From: Pseudoduganella buxea
GTDB taxonomy: Bacteria > Pseudomonadota > Gammaproteobacteria > Burkholderiales > Burkholderiaceae_D
DNA length: 64,000 bases
Assembly: GCF_009720835.1 (NCBI RefSeq)
Contig: NZ_WNKZ01000012.1
Coordinates: 23,595-87,594, forward strand
Direction of reading: 5' to 3'
In this document: one piece after another, positions 1 to 8,841 of the stretch
Layout: every line of letters begins with the position of its first letter
How positions within the stretch are numbered: the stretch's first letter is position 1
Translations under genes and position numbers: made by a program
The notes under the pieces: model-generated
What the model was told of the DNA's origin: nothing
The model's database searches: none
Seen by the model: the letters and a program-made list of their open reading frames with translations, nothing else

Positions 1-13
1 CACCACTCTCAGC

Positions 14-838
14 ATGGCAACGGTCAAACCCTCCCTGGCGGCGCGCCTGATGGCCCATCCCCTGGTGCGCATCGTGCTCGGCACGCTGCTGACCTTTGCG
101 GCCGTGCCCCTTGTCATGCTGTCCGCCTCGCAGCTGGTGGCAAAGCCCTACCGCATCGTCTGGCCGCAACTGCTGGCCGCCGTGCTGGTGTGGTGCGGCT
201 ACCGCCTGTATGTGCGCCGCGTCGAGAAGCGGCCGATGGTGGAACTTGCCACGCAGGGCATGGCGCGGGGCCTGGGCGCCGGCCTTTTGCTCGGTGCGGC
301 CCTTGTGACGCTGACCTTTGCCGTGCTGGCCGCGCTGGGCGCCTATCGCTTCGACGGCGTCAATCCGTTCACCGTCATGCTGCTGGTGCCGCTGGCCGAA
401 CTGGTGCTGGTGGGCCTGGCCGAGGAAATGGTGTTCCGTGGCGTGATCTTCGGCGTGACCGAGCGTTCGCTGGGCAGCAAGGCCGCCATCGCCATCTCGG
501 CCCTCGTGTTCAGCCTGGCGCATTTACCCAATGACGGCGTGTCGCCGCTCGCCATTGCCGTCATCGTTGCCGTCGGCATCATGCAGGCGGCCATCTACCT
601 GTCCACGCGCAGCCTGTGGCCTTGCATCGGCGTGCACATCGCATGGAATTACTGCGTCGGCCAGGTGTTTTCATCCAGCGTGTCCGGCCACGCAGCCACC
701 GACGGCCTGCTGCGCGGTGAACTGGTGGGCGACACCCTGCTGACGGGTGGCGCCTTCGGCGTCGAGGGCTCGCTGGTGGCCCTGGTGCTGCTGGCCGCTG
801 CCGCCGCGTTCTGGCTGCGCCGCGCCTACAAGCGCTAA
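14..838 (+). CDS. CPBP family intramembrane metalloprotease
   Basis: 274-residue, strongly hydrophobic protein with about seven predicted membrane segments. The CPBP (CAAX protease / Abi) signatures are visible in order: EEMVFRG at about residues 137-143, a His in SLAHLPND near residue 170, and HIAWNY near residue 208. These supply the glutamates, histidines and Asn expected of the membrane-embedded metal site. Family members cleave membrane or prenylated substrates, or protect against bacteriocins; the substrate here cannot be told. The stop overlaps the stop of the convergent MBL-fold gene by 4 bp, so the two share no operon. What lies upstream is outside the window. Confidence 0.85.
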   Translation: MATVKPSLAARLMAHPLVRIVLGTLLTFAAVPLVMLSASQLVAKPYRIVWPQLLAAVLVWCGYRLYVRRVEKRPMVELATQGMARGLGAGLLLGAALVTLTFAVLAALGAYRFDGVNPFTVMLLVPLAELVLVGLAEEMVFRGVIFGVTERSLGSKAAIAISALVFSLAHLPNDGVSPLAIAVIVAVGIMQAAIYLSTRSLWPCIGVHIAWNYCVGQVFSSSVSGHAATDGLLRGELVGDTLLTGGAFGVEGSLVALVLLAAAAAFWLRRAYKR

Positions 839-2190
839 GGCCTGGCCAGCAGGCGGCGCAACTGGGCCGCCTGGTAGGCGCCGAAGGCGTCGTCGAACAG
901 GCAGCGGATCAAGGGGTCTTCCACCACGTCCGCGTCCAGGATCTGCGCTTCGGTGGCGGCATCGAACACGGCATCGTTGATGCGCATGTACATCGACGTC
1001 AGCGATTCGCCCAGCGCCAGCGCGCCATGCAGCTTGGCCAGCGGCAGTTCCGTGGTCCAGCCCAGCGGCGCGCCGGGCTCGATGGCCTCAATGGCCTCAA
1101 TGCCGCCCACGCCGTCCAGCCGGTAATGGAAATGCGTGCCCGTGCCGGTATCGTCGAAGACGGTCAGGCGCCACACCCGGGGCGTCTCGAAATAGCCTTC
1201 CGGCGGCTCCATGGCGGCGTAGCGTGCCAGCAGGCCGCTGCGGCAATAATCAAGGGCGCGCGCCGCCTGCTCCGGCGCCAGCGCGCCGAACTGCCGGGCG
1301 ATGTCCGCCGTGGACGGTGGCGCGGCATTGCCTTCGTACCGGTAATCGACATCCTGCTCGCCCACCGGAATCACCCAGTCCAGCGGCGCATCGGCCTGCA
1401 GCGACGCCGCATCGAGCCGCACCGATACGGACGGATCGAGCCGCACCACGCGCGCGCCCGGCAGTGCCGCTTCCACCTCCTGCCGGAACTGGCGGTACGT
1501 GATGGGGAAGAAGGCGCGGTTGTACCAGGACCAGCTCTCCTGCTGGAACTGGCAGGAACTGGGCACCACGTAGCGCGGGTTCAGTACCTTCAGCTGGTCG
1601 ATCCATTCCTCCGGCAGTTCCACCGGGGCCGGCACGGCACGCGACGGCGTCAGCACTTCGATCTCACGCATGGTCTGGAACGGCCACAACACCATGTCCC
1701 ACGGCGCCTCCCGCGCCAGCTTGGCCAGGGTGCCGTCGTCGATCCACGAGTCGACGACATTGAGGACATTCATGCCCGCTGCCCGCACCTGGAACATCGA
1801 ATCGACGTCCGCATCCATGGCTTCGCGGGGAATGACGGTGAAGGCGCCCACCGCCACGGGCACGTCCAGCTGCAAGGGCCGCACGTCCGTAAAGCCCAGC
1901 GCGCGCAGCATGGCGAACAGCGGCTCGAACTGGCAATACAGGTGGATCGGCGTGGCGCGGTCGAGCAGGTCCAGGCTGTCGAGCGAGCAGTGGTCGTCAT
2001 GGAAGTGCGAGATGAAGACGGCGTCGAAGCGCTGCCGGCGGATCAAGGCGTGATCGAAACGCACGTCGGGAAAGGCGTGGCAGTTGCGGCTGAACGGGTT
2101 CTCGAAGATGGGATCGAAGGCGATGCGCGTGCCGGCGCAGTCGAAGACATAGCCGGCATGCAGGATGCGCGAGATTTTCAGGGTGGACAT
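835..2190 (-). CDS. MBL-fold metallo-hydrolase
   Basis: About 451 residues from the ATG at 2190; an in-frame ATG at 2205 is an alternative start. The metallo-beta-lactamase metal motif HFHDDH lies at residues 62-67, preceded by a beta-strand-rich segment that fits the fold. The N-terminal half resembles predicted Zn-dependent hydrolases of the UlaG / RomA-like class. The C-terminal half, with Trp- and Pro-rich stretches, is not one I recognise. It is longer than minimal MBL enzymes (about 230-300 residues), so an accessory domain is likely. No signal peptide is visible, so it is probably cytoplasmic. It is divergent from the LuxR-type gene. Confidence 0.75.
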   Translation of the reverse strand: MSTLKISRILHAGYVFDCAGTRIAFDPIFENPFSRNCHAFPDVRFDHALIRRQRFDAVFISHFHDDHCSLDSLDLLDRATPIHLYCQFEPLFAMLRALGFTDVRPLQLDVPVAVGAFTVIPREAMDADVDSMFQVRAAGMNVLNVVDSWIDDGTLAKLAREAPWDMVLWPFQTMREIEVLTPSRAVPAPVELPEEWIDQLKVLNPRYVVPSSCQFQQESWSWYNRAFFPITYRQFRQEVEAALPGARVVRLDPSVSVRLDAASLQADAPLDWVIPVGEQDVDYRYEGNAAPPSTADIARQFGALAPEQAARALDYCRSGLLARYAAMEPPEGYFETPRVWRLTVFDDTGTGTHFHYRLDGVGGIEAIEAIEPGAPLGWTTELPLAKLHGALALGESLTSMYMRINDAVFDAATEAQILDADVVEDPLIRCLFDDAFGAYQAAQLRRLLARP

Positions 2191-2283
2191 GGTTGCGTGG
2201 ATCATACAAGGGACGGCCCGGGACTGGCAGGATACCAGCCGCCATGCCTCGGCCCAGCTTGACAGGAATTTTCACGGACGTAT

Positions 2284-2321
2284 CGTGGACCCAACACGTG
2301 GCCTCCATCACGTGGACCCAA
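2284..2321. repeat. 11-bp direct repeat in a divergent promoter region
   Basis: CGTGGACCCAA occurs at 2284-2294 and again at 2311-2321, 27 bp apart, with a further CACGTGG between them. It lies between the divergent MBL-fold and LuxR-type genes. It may be a regulator binding site, possibly for the neighbouring LuxR-type protein, but this is inference from position only. Confidence 0.35.
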
Positions 2322-2385
2322 GCGTGGGGACAGCGGCATGCCGGCCCCGCGCGCCACTGCCGGTTGCAAGACCGGCCGCGCCATC

Positions 2386-3516
2386 ATGCGTCATCGCCCG
2401 GACTGGACTTCGCTTGTCGCGGCAAGCTACGACCTGCGGGGCAGCAGCCCCGAATGGGTCGGGCGCGTCGGTCGCCTGGCCGCGCCGGTCCTCAATGGCG
2501 GCATCGCCCCGCTGGCCTGGGCCTTCAGCTACACGCCGGGCAGCTTCAGCCTGGGGCATCTGTCGCCCGCCTGCCTGCAGGCCGTCGTGCGCATCCCGCA
2601 GTCCTTCGTTGCGCTGTCGCCGGAAGCATCGCTGGACCGGGCGTGCGGCGCCGGCTACACCCATCTCGTCACCCGCATCACGGACCTGCTGGTGATCCAC
2701 TGCCTGGACGGTGCCGGCAGCGGTGTCTGCCTCGGTACCCTGCTGGCGAACGCCGCGCCGTCGTCGTGCCATCAGCGCAGGCGCTGGGCCCGCGTTGCCG
2801 CGCATCTCGGTGCGGCGTTCAGGTGGCGCACGCTGTTCCACACGCTGGCGCCCGATGCCGACGACGCGCCACCATGCCTGGACGGGTCCCACAAGCTGCA
2901 CCAGATGGTCCGGCGCAGCGCCGACGGCCATGCCGACGCCGGCATGGCGTCGGCCCACTGGGAGGCCCTGGTGCATGGCCGCTGGTCCATGCTTGACAAG
3001 TTCGATGCCGACGGCCGCCGCTTCGTCGTCGCCGTGTGCAACGATCCGCCCTGTTGCGACCCGCGGGGCTTGACGCCGCGCGAGCGCCAGGTTGCCGAGT
3101 TCGCCGCGCAGGGCAAGGCCGTCAAGGAAATCGCCTTCCTGATGGGCGTCACGAAGGCCGCCGTCAGCAATTGCATGGCGCGCGTGCAACACAAGCTGGG
3201 CCTGCGCTCGCTGGTCGAACTGGTGGCGTTTTTCGGCCACGGCGGCCTGCGGCGCGAGCTGGCCGAGGTCGCTGTCGCCCGGGAGCGCCTGCTGGTGGGC
3301 TCGTACCCGCTGCTGGACCCCTGCGTGGCGGGCTGCCTGTCGCGGGCCGAGCAGGCCGTCGTGGCGCATTTGATGGCCGGCGCGAGCTGCGCCGCCATCG
3401 CCGGGCTGCGCGGTACCAGCCGGCGAACTGTGGCCAATCAGCTACAGTCGGCATACCGCAAACTGGGCGTGCGCTCGCGCGCCGAACTGGCCGTTCGCCT
3501 GCAGCCACCCTGTTGA
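2386..3516 (+). CDS. LuxR-type regulator with two tandem HTH domains
   Basis: About 376 residues from the ATG at 2386; an in-frame ATG at 2338 would add 16 residues. The N-terminal 220 residues match no sensor domain I know and carry no clear receiver signature. Two GerE/LuxR-type helix-turn-helix domains follow. HTH1 (about 229-284) starts LTPRERQVAEFAAQGKAVKE, and HTH2 (about 318-373) starts LSRAEQAVVAHLMAGASCAA. Both keep the family's shape, ending in a KLG(L/V)RS..EL segment. LuxR proteins normally have one such domain. It is divergent from the MBL-fold gene and may control it or itself. Confidence 0.75.
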   Translation: MRHRPDWTSLVAASYDLRGSSPEWVGRVGRLAAPVLNGGIAPLAWAFSYTPGSFSLGHLSPACLQAVVRIPQSFVALSPEASLDRACGAGYTHLVTRITDLLVIHCLDGAGSGVCLGTLLANAAPSSCHQRRRWARVAAHLGAAFRWRTLFHTLAPDADDAPPCLDGSHKLHQMVRRSADGHADAGMASAHWEALVHGRWSMLDKFDADGRRFVVAVCNDPPCCDPRGLTPRERQVAEFAAQGKAVKEIAFLMGVTKAAVSNCMARVQHKLGLRSLVELVAFFGHGGLRRELAEVAVARERLLVGSYPLLDPCVAGCLSRAEQAVVAHLMAGASCAAIAGLRGTSRRTVANQLQSAYRKLGVRSRAELAVRLQPPC

Positions 3517-3673
3517 TGCGCCCGCCGGCGCGGGCCTGGTGTGTGGAATTGACCATGGATCGGCGTCGCGCCACCGTTCTATGGTTTAGCCAACGAGGCC
3601 GTTTCCTCGCTGACAAGCCGCTTTGGCTTCATTCCAGCACTGTTCCTTCGATGGCTACCCAAGGAGACACACC

Positions 3674-4720
3674 ATGAACGCATTTCGCATACTGAAGTTG
3701 ACAATGTCCGTGTTTGCCGCCGTGACTGCGGCCTCGGTGACAAATCCGGCCCACGCGCAGGCAACGGTCCCGCTGGTGGCGTTCTACAGTCCCAGCGCCG
3801 GCGATTTCTTCACCACCAGCGAGCCGGCCTGGACATGCCGGCTGCAAGGCTGCAGCGGCGAATTCGGCGACTACCAGCTGTATGGCATGCAAGGCCACGT
3901 GTTCAACCCCGACTTGCCGCAACCTGCAGGCACCTTGCCGCTGTGGCACTGGTTCAGCGAAGCGCGCGAAGACAACCTGCTCACCACCCATCCGGGCTGG
4001 AATCCGGCTGACGGCCTCACCCGGGAATCGGGCGAGGCTTACCAGTTCGTCCGCCTGGCCGGCTATGTCAAGCCGGTCGGCTCGACGGGCCTGCCACTGA
4101 CCAACTTCTGGAAGCTGGAAGACCGCGACAACGCGGCACTGACTACGGCGCGTTTCATCACGCGGTACGGCGACCGGGTGCCGCATCGGGTACCGCCTGG
4201 CTACGGCGAGTCCGTCGTGGAAGGGGTCCTGCCGCTGCCATCGTCGTCGCAACTGGAGGACTGCCACCGGGCGGAGCCGCCGATCGGCGGCGACGGCGCA
4301 TCCTGGCTCGCCCCAGCCAACACCATCACGCCTTGGGCCGCACTCAACAGCTTCCTTGATGGCGACGTGATCCGGATCACGGGCCCGATTGGCAAGTATA
4401 AATTCAATGCTGAAGGGCACGAGGTGTCGGTACGTGGCCTGCGCGACCTCGCCACCGGCGGAGCGTTCCCGGCACCGGGTATCCAGAAATACGCTCTGCT
4501 GGCCCGGGTTACCAAGGGCCGGGTATTCGTCCGGGGCCAGGGTTGGTACGAGGCAAACCAATGGTTCCGCGCACTTGGCGAATCCGGCAACGAACCCGGC
4601 GGATGCATCCTGTATGACGCGCAGGGAAGTGGACCGGGCAAACTGGAACTGGGGTTCAACGATGGCTATATTCTCGACAATAGCGGTGGCGCCATGATCC
4701 GCATCCACCAGTGGTGGTGA
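3674..4720 (+). CDS. secreted protein of unknown function
   Basis: 348 residues. The start is chosen at 3674 because AAGGAGA lies 8-9 nt upstream and the next 24 residues form a signal peptide ending in AHAQA. After it comes a segment with FYSPSAGDFFTTSEPAW and two similar Trp/Gly-rich blocks (WFSEAREDNLLTTHPGW, FWKLEDRDNAALTT). These recall the repeat pattern of DUF5648-like extracellular domains, but I would not assign the family firmly. The C-terminal half has no motif I recognise. The product is probably exported. A strong terminator follows at once. Confidence 0.65.
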   Translation: MNAFRILKLTMSVFAAVTAASVTNPAHAQATVPLVAFYSPSAGDFFTTSEPAWTCRLQGCSGEFGDYQLYGMQGHVFNPDLPQPAGTLPLWHWFSEAREDNLLTTHPGWNPADGLTRESGEAYQFVRLAGYVKPVGSTGLPLTNFWKLEDRDNAALTTARFITRYGDRVPHRVPPGYGESVVEGVLPLPSSSQLEDCHRAEPPIGGDGASWLAPANTITPWAALNSFLDGDVIRITGPIGKYKFNAEGHEVSVRGLRDLATGGAFPAPGIQKYALLARVTKGRVFVRGQGWYEANQWFRALGESGNEPGGCILYDAQGSGPGKLELGFNDGYILDNSGGAMIRIHQWW

Positions 4721-4736
4721 TGCCGCACCGGTGGCA

Positions 4737-4763
4737 AACCAACCGCGTCAGCGGTTGGTTTTT
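4737..4763 (+). terminator. Rho-independent terminator
   Basis: A perfect 10-bp stem, AACCAACCGC (4737-4746) and GCGGTTGGTT (4751-4760), with a GTCA loop, followed by further T residues. It ends the secreted-protein transcript before the flagellin gene. Confidence 0.85.
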
Positions 4764-4911
4764 CGTTACGGTTTCGCCCCACGCGTGCAGGACCGAAAAA
4801 AACTTTAAAAAATTTCTGCAGGGCACTTAATGTCCGGTAAGAGTCGGTCGTCTTGTACTCATGAGCGCGCAAAATCTGCGCACAACCAAACGTCAAACCG
4901 GAGTTTTTATC

Positions 4912-5811
4912 ATGCTGAGCCTGCACACCAACAACGCCGCCCTGTCCGCACAAAATTCGCTGACCCGTACCCAAAGCACGCTGTCGACGTCGATGACGCG
5001 TCTGTCGACCGGCTACCGCATCAATTCCGCGATGGACGACGCGGCAGGCCTGCAGATCGCCACCCGCCTGAAGACCCAGACCAGCGGCATGCAAGTTGCA
5101 ATGCGTAACACCCAGAACTCGATCTCCCTGATGCAGACCGCCGAAGGCGCGCTGGACGAAACGACCAACATCCTGAACCGCATGAAGGACCTGGCCACCC
5201 AGTCGGCCGACGGCTCCTCGACCAAGGACGACCAGGCCGCCATGCAGGCCGAGTTCGATTCGCTGAGCAATGAGTTGGGCAACATCATGACGAACACCAA
5301 GTTCGGCGGCACCAACCTGCTGACCAGCGGCACGGGCAAGCTGTCGACGACGATCACGTTCCAGATCGGTGCCGACAAGGACGAGAAGATGACCGCCGAT
5401 TTCACCACCGAAATGACGGCCGTGCATGACAAGATCCTGGCTGCCGCCGCCCAGTTCGACGGCGCCACCGGTGTCGCCGCCGCTGCGGCCGGGACGGAAA
5501 TCTCCGGTGCCGACGCCGCCACGGGCGCCACCAACGCCAACGCGACGATCAAGGACCTGTCGGACGCCATCGACGCCGTCGGCACGATGCGCTCGAAGCT
5601 GGGTGCCATCTCGAACCGTCTGGACCACGTCAACAGCAACCTGTCGAGCATCTCGACCAACACGAAGAACGCTTCCGGCCGCATCATGGACGTCGACTTC
5701 GCCACGGAATCGGCCAACATGACGTCGAACCAGATGCTGCTGCAAGCCGGCACCGCCATGCTGAAGCAGTCGAACAGCCAGTCGTCGCTGGTCATGTCCC
5801 TGCTGCAGTAA
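4912..5811 (+). CDS. fliC: flagellin
   Basis: 299 residues. The start is at 4912, with a GGAG ribosome site 8 nt upstream; an in-frame ATG at 4861 lacks one. The conserved D0/D1 ends are clear. The N-terminus has NNAALSAQNSL...RLSTGYRINSAMDDAAGLQIA, and the C-terminus carries the helical MDVDFATESANMT...QAGTAML motif. Only a short Ala/Gly-rich variable region (about residues 165-215) lies between, so the D2/D3 domains are small. It is exported and polymerised as the flagellar filament. No other flagellar gene lies nearby, so this is an isolated flagellin copy, and it is flanked by its own terminators. Confidence 0.95.
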   Translation: MLSLHTNNAALSAQNSLTRTQSTLSTSMTRLSTGYRINSAMDDAAGLQIATRLKTQTSGMQVAMRNTQNSISLMQTAEGALDETTNILNRMKDLATQSADGSSTKDDQAAMQAEFDSLSNELGNIMTNTKFGGTNLLTSGTGKLSTTITFQIGADKDEKMTADFTTEMTAVHDKILAAAAQFDGATGVAAAAAGTEISGADAATGATNANATIKDLSDAIDAVGTMRSKLGAISNRLDHVNSNLSSISTNTKNASGRIMDVDFATESANMTSNQMLLQAGTAMLKQSNSQSSLVMSLLQ

Positions 5812-5840
5812 TCCTCACCGCCGGTTCGCCGGCCGAGCAC

Positions 5841-5873
5841 AAAAAGCCAACCGTATTCCGGTTGGCTTTTTTT
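5841..5873 (+). terminator. Rho-independent terminator of the flagellin gene
   Basis: The stem AAAAGCCAACCG / CGGTTGGCTTTT with a TATTC loop (5854-5858) and a run of seven T. It lies about 30 nt after the flagellin stop codon. The A-run on the left arm could also make it work for transcription from the other strand. Confidence 0.9.
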
Positions 5874-6291
5874 ATGGCGTGCCGCTTTTGCCAGGAAAGG
5901 CGGCCATTCATGCCGTCCTGGCGCGGTGCAATCAGCCTGCCCCTGCCAGGGCGGCGGGGACGCGAGCCGTTTTTACCGTTGCCACGCTCCTGCACCACGC
6001 ACCCGGCGACTGGCGTCATCGGCAGAACGCAGCGTGGCCGCATCAAGCGCGGGTGGAAATACCTCTCAAATTGGCCGGTCGCCATTCAGCGAGGCACGCA
6101 GCGGCCGCACCCTATTTGGCCGTCGATGCCAACTGCCATCGCTTACGGCGAGGCGGTCGTTGAAGAGCGGCCGATGGCGTTTGACGGCGGGGTGACCCGC
6201 CTCGCTGACGCCAGCCTGGAGGAACCGAAGCTGGACGGCCACAGGCCCGCCCAGTCCGTTTGTGGATGGTGGTCGGCCGCGAAATGCTGGC
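5874..6291. other. gene-free stretch between flagellin and the tadG-like gene
   Basis: About 418 bp between the flagellin terminator and the stop of the minus-strand TadG-like gene. Several short frames cross it on both strands, but none has a ribosome site, recognisable motif or convincing codon use. I see no RNA gene or repeat in it. Confidence 0.5.
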
Positions 6292-7638
6292 TTATTTCGA
6301 GATGCGCAGGATGGCCGAGGCCAGGCGCGAGAAGCAGGGTGTCAGGTCAGCCTGGGTGGCGGCGTGGCAGTACATGCCGACGGGTTTGTTCGGGTTGTGG
6401 CAGCGCGCAGGGCCATCGGCCACGTTGGCCATGCATTTCAGGACGTTTTCGCCGATTTCGTTGTCGATGCCCTTTGGTACTTTCAGGTTCGCACCGAGGC
6501 CGAGCGTGAAAACGAAAATTCCCTCATCCTGGGCCTTTGCAGCCACGGCCTCGACCAGGTTGCGCGCAGCGCGATCGACATTGGTTCTCCAGGCAACTGT
6601 GTCGCCGACGTTGAGCGAAACGGGGCGCGGGCTCGTTGCCTTGATGCGGAACTCCTGATTGTCCGTACCCGTGGCGCTGGTTTCGTGTGCGTTATACCAT
6701 TCCGGCAGTTGCTTGACATAGCCATAGCCTCCACCATTAAAGTTGCATCCTGTGATGAGCTCGGACTGCGCATTCAGTTTGTACATGCCGCGACCATCCA
6801 AATCAATCGTGCCCGCCCTGTCCTTGCAGGCGCCGGCGTTGGGGGGGGCCAACGTCAGGAACGAACCGAACGAGGTCGGTTCTCCATCCGAAAAGAAGAC
6901 GATGACGCGCAAGGTTGATTTGTTGACATCCAGGATCGAGTTCAACTGCTGCCGAGCTTGCCACATTCCTTCCACCGACGCCGTGCCACCGCCGTAACTG
7001 TAGTTCGTGATCGTATTGATCATGGCGGGGCGATCGAAACCCCGATCGACAGGCCGGATGGCTTTGTCGATCACGGCGCCATATGAAAAATGGATCAGGC
7101 TGACCCGGTCCTGCGCCATGTTGAATTTTTCCAGGAAGCTCTTGGCAGCAGTCTTGACGGCAGGGAAAGCCGTGCTCAGCGATGCCGAGGTATCGATGAC
7201 GAATGCCATATCCAGGTCCTGCCGGATCGTCTGGGCCGACGCCACCGGCGTCATCGACGTGGCGCCCATCACCTGCATCAGCGAAACGGGCATCGGGGCT
7301 TCGGCCTTGACATCGACAGTGACCATGCCGCCATTGAAGGAGACGGTGGTGCCCAGCAGCTTCGGCTTGGACAGCATATAGCTGCTGGGGATATTGGCCG
7401 CGAAGAATTCCGCTGCCGCCTGCTGTGCGCTGGCCCGTTGCTGGGCTTCGGTATTGCCCGTCGTGACGGCGCGCGCGCCGGCCACTGCCGCCGCATCCAC
7501 TGCCGCGTTCAGGCGGGCCTTGACCAGGTAGGCCAGGCCGCCGTCCATCACCAGGCCGGCCATCGCCAGCACCAGTACCAGGCACACGGCCACCATGATG
7601 GCGACAGCGCCGCGCTGCCGTTGAAGAGTTGGTTGCAT
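6292..7638 (-). CDS. tadG: TadG-like pseudopilin with von Willebrand A domain
   Basis: 448 residues. The N-terminus is the Tad pseudopilin type: a short basic stretch, then GAVAIMVAVCLVLVLAMAGL as the single membrane helix, with an AVDAAAVAGA segment typical of TadG/Flp-like proteins. From about residue 140 there is a VWA domain whose metal-ion site starts DTSAS within FVIDTSASLS, followed later by FFSDGEPTS. The product is probably anchored in the inner membrane with the VWA domain in the periplasm, acting in pilus assembly or adhesion. It is third of three co-directional genes; its ATG lies one base after the stop of the gene before (TGACATG). Confidence 0.85.
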   Translation of the reverse strand: MQPTLQRQRGAVAIMVAVCLVLVLAMAGLVMDGGLAYLVKARLNAAVDAAAVAGARAVTTGNTEAQQRASAQQAAAEFFAANIPSSYMLSKPKLLGTTVSFNGGMVTVDVKAEAPMPVSLMQVMGATSMTPVASAQTIRQDLDMAFVIDTSASLSTAFPAVKTAAKSFLEKFNMAQDRVSLIHFSYGAVIDKAIRPVDRGFDRPAMINTITNYSYGGGTASVEGMWQARQQLNSILDVNKSTLRVIVFFSDGEPTSFGSFLTLAPPNAGACKDRAGTIDLDGRGMYKLNAQSELITGCNFNGGGYGYVKQLPEWYNAHETSATGTDNQEFRIKATSPRPVSLNVGDTVAWRTNVDRAARNLVEAVAAKAQDEGIFVFTLGLGANLKVPKGIDNEIGENVLKCMANVADGPARCHNPNKPVGMYCHAATQADLTPCFSRLASAILRISK

Positions 7639-7639
7639 G

Positions 7640-8242
7640 TCAGAACACCGTCATCGAGTACAGGTCGGGCCCGAGCGTGGGCAGGGCCAGGAAGCCGCCG
7701 CCGGCCACCAGCATGTTGAAGCGGTAGAACGTTTCGACGATGTAGATGACTTCGCCGTCGGCCAGCTGGCCGTTCATGATCAGCACCGTCGGGCGCGCCG
7801 CGCTGCTGGTGCAGGCTTCATTGAGCCATCCGCTGCACTTGTAGATCCTGCTGCCCGGATCGTAGGTATTGTTGTTGTAGCCCAGGCCCAGCTGGCGCGC
7901 GCCATCCATCCACCGGTACTGGTCCAGCACGACGTTCGTGGCGGCCGAGCCGCTGCCGACCCCCATCACGCGGGTGATGTACATCATGCCGCGCTGGTTC
8001 ACGTTCAGCGGCGGCGCGCTGGCCATCAGGGCATGCATGATGTCCTGGCTGTTCGTCTCGAGCGGGGTGTTGCCGCGCGCGGCCAGGTTGGCGCCTTCGC
8101 GGCTCAGGTTGACGAGGATGGTATTGGCCTGCAGCGCACGGGCCAGGTCGATCATGCCGAACAGCACCACGACCAGGAAGGGCAGCAGCAGGGCCAGTTC
8201 GACGGCGGCCAGGCCGCGCTGGCGGGCAAGGCGCGCCCTCAT
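7640..8242 (-). CDS. TadE/TadF-like minor pseudopilin
   Basis: 200 residues. The sequence RGLAAVELALLLPFLVVVLF near the N-terminus is the TadE signature: a prepilin-peptidase-type junction with a Glu at position +5, then a membrane helix. The rest is a periplasmic domain with two Cys residues (about 140-155) that could pair. It overlaps the gene before by an ATGA and the TadG gene follows at once, so the three are translationally coupled. Family members are minor components of the Tad (Flp) pilus machine. Confidence 0.85.
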   Translation of the reverse strand: MRARLARQRGLAAVELALLLPFLVVVLFGMIDLARALQANTILVNLSREGANLAARGNTPLETNSQDIMHALMASAPPLNVNQRGMMYITRVMGVGSGSAATNVVLDQYRWMDGARQLGLGYNNNTYDPGSRIYKCSGWLNEACTSSAARPTVLIMNGQLADGEVIYIVETFYRFNMLVAGGGFLALPTLGPDLYSMTVF

Positions 8243-8709
8243 TCGAAGAACTCGTTGCGCATCGTGGCCGCCACCTTGAAGCGGTATTTACCGTCCGTAA
8301 ACAGCGTGGACACCAGTGGCGTCGTCACGGGCCAGGTGCAGTCCAGCTGCAGCACGACGATGTCGCCGGCCGCGCCGAACATGCCGTTGCCGTAAGCGGT
8401 GGTGGAATACGTCTTGCCGTTGACGGAAATGGACGGCGCCAGCTTGTCATAGAAGCCTAACGAGCTGAGCTTGATTTTCTCGATGATGGCGGCGGAGCGT
8501 TGCGCCTTGGCGGCGGGATCGAGATTGCTCTGCCCCGTGACGGCATAGCGGGCGCCCTCGCGCACGGCGTACTGCATCGTCAACGTTGTGAAAAAGACCA
8601 GGCTGAACTCGATCAGGGCGACCAGCACCAGCAGGAAGACCGGTGTAATGATCGCCATCTCGACGAGTGTGGCGCCAGACTGACGCCGGGTAACCGTTGG
8701 TATCATCAT
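8239..8709 (-). CDS. tadE: TadE-like minor pseudopilin
   Basis: 156 residues. The N-terminus RRQSGATLVEMAIITPVFLL is the TadE-type processing site and membrane helix, and QYAVREGARYAVTG just after it is the usual conserved second segment of the family. It is the first gene of the minus-strand pseudopilin trio. It is divergent from the histidine kinase gene across about 130 bp that must hold both promoters. ATG codons at 8709 and 8706 are both possible starts. Confidence 0.85.
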   Translation of the reverse strand: MMIPTVTRRQSGATLVEMAIITPVFLLVLVALIEFSLVFFTTLTMQYAVREGARYAVTGQSNLDPAAKAQRSAAIIEKIKLSSLGFYDKLAPSISVNGKTYSTTAYGNGMFGAAGDIVVLQLDCTWPVTTPLVSTLFTDGKYRFKVAATMRNEFFE

Positions 8710-8841
8710 TCACACAACATTTAGGGGTTTTCTGCAGACGATGCAGTAAGATGTTGACATTCTACATGGCAATAAATCTTGCCGTGTGCTTTTAGAACGC
8801 GCCCCAAAACGATTTACCGCCGGTGTCGGCCAGGAACAACG

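Noticed and set aside
4806..4840. Possible sigma-28 promoter of the flagellin gene (TAAA ... TCCGGTAA)
   Set aside because: The spacing is 23 bp instead of about 15, and the -10 part matches poorly. A sigma-54 reading (GGGCAC...) also lacks the second element.
8754..8759. TTGACA as -35 of the histidine kinase gene
   Set aside because: No acceptable -10 hexamer at 16-18 bp. The nearby inverted repeat GGCAA-TAAATC-TTGCC (8768-8783) could be a site, but there is nothing to support a role.
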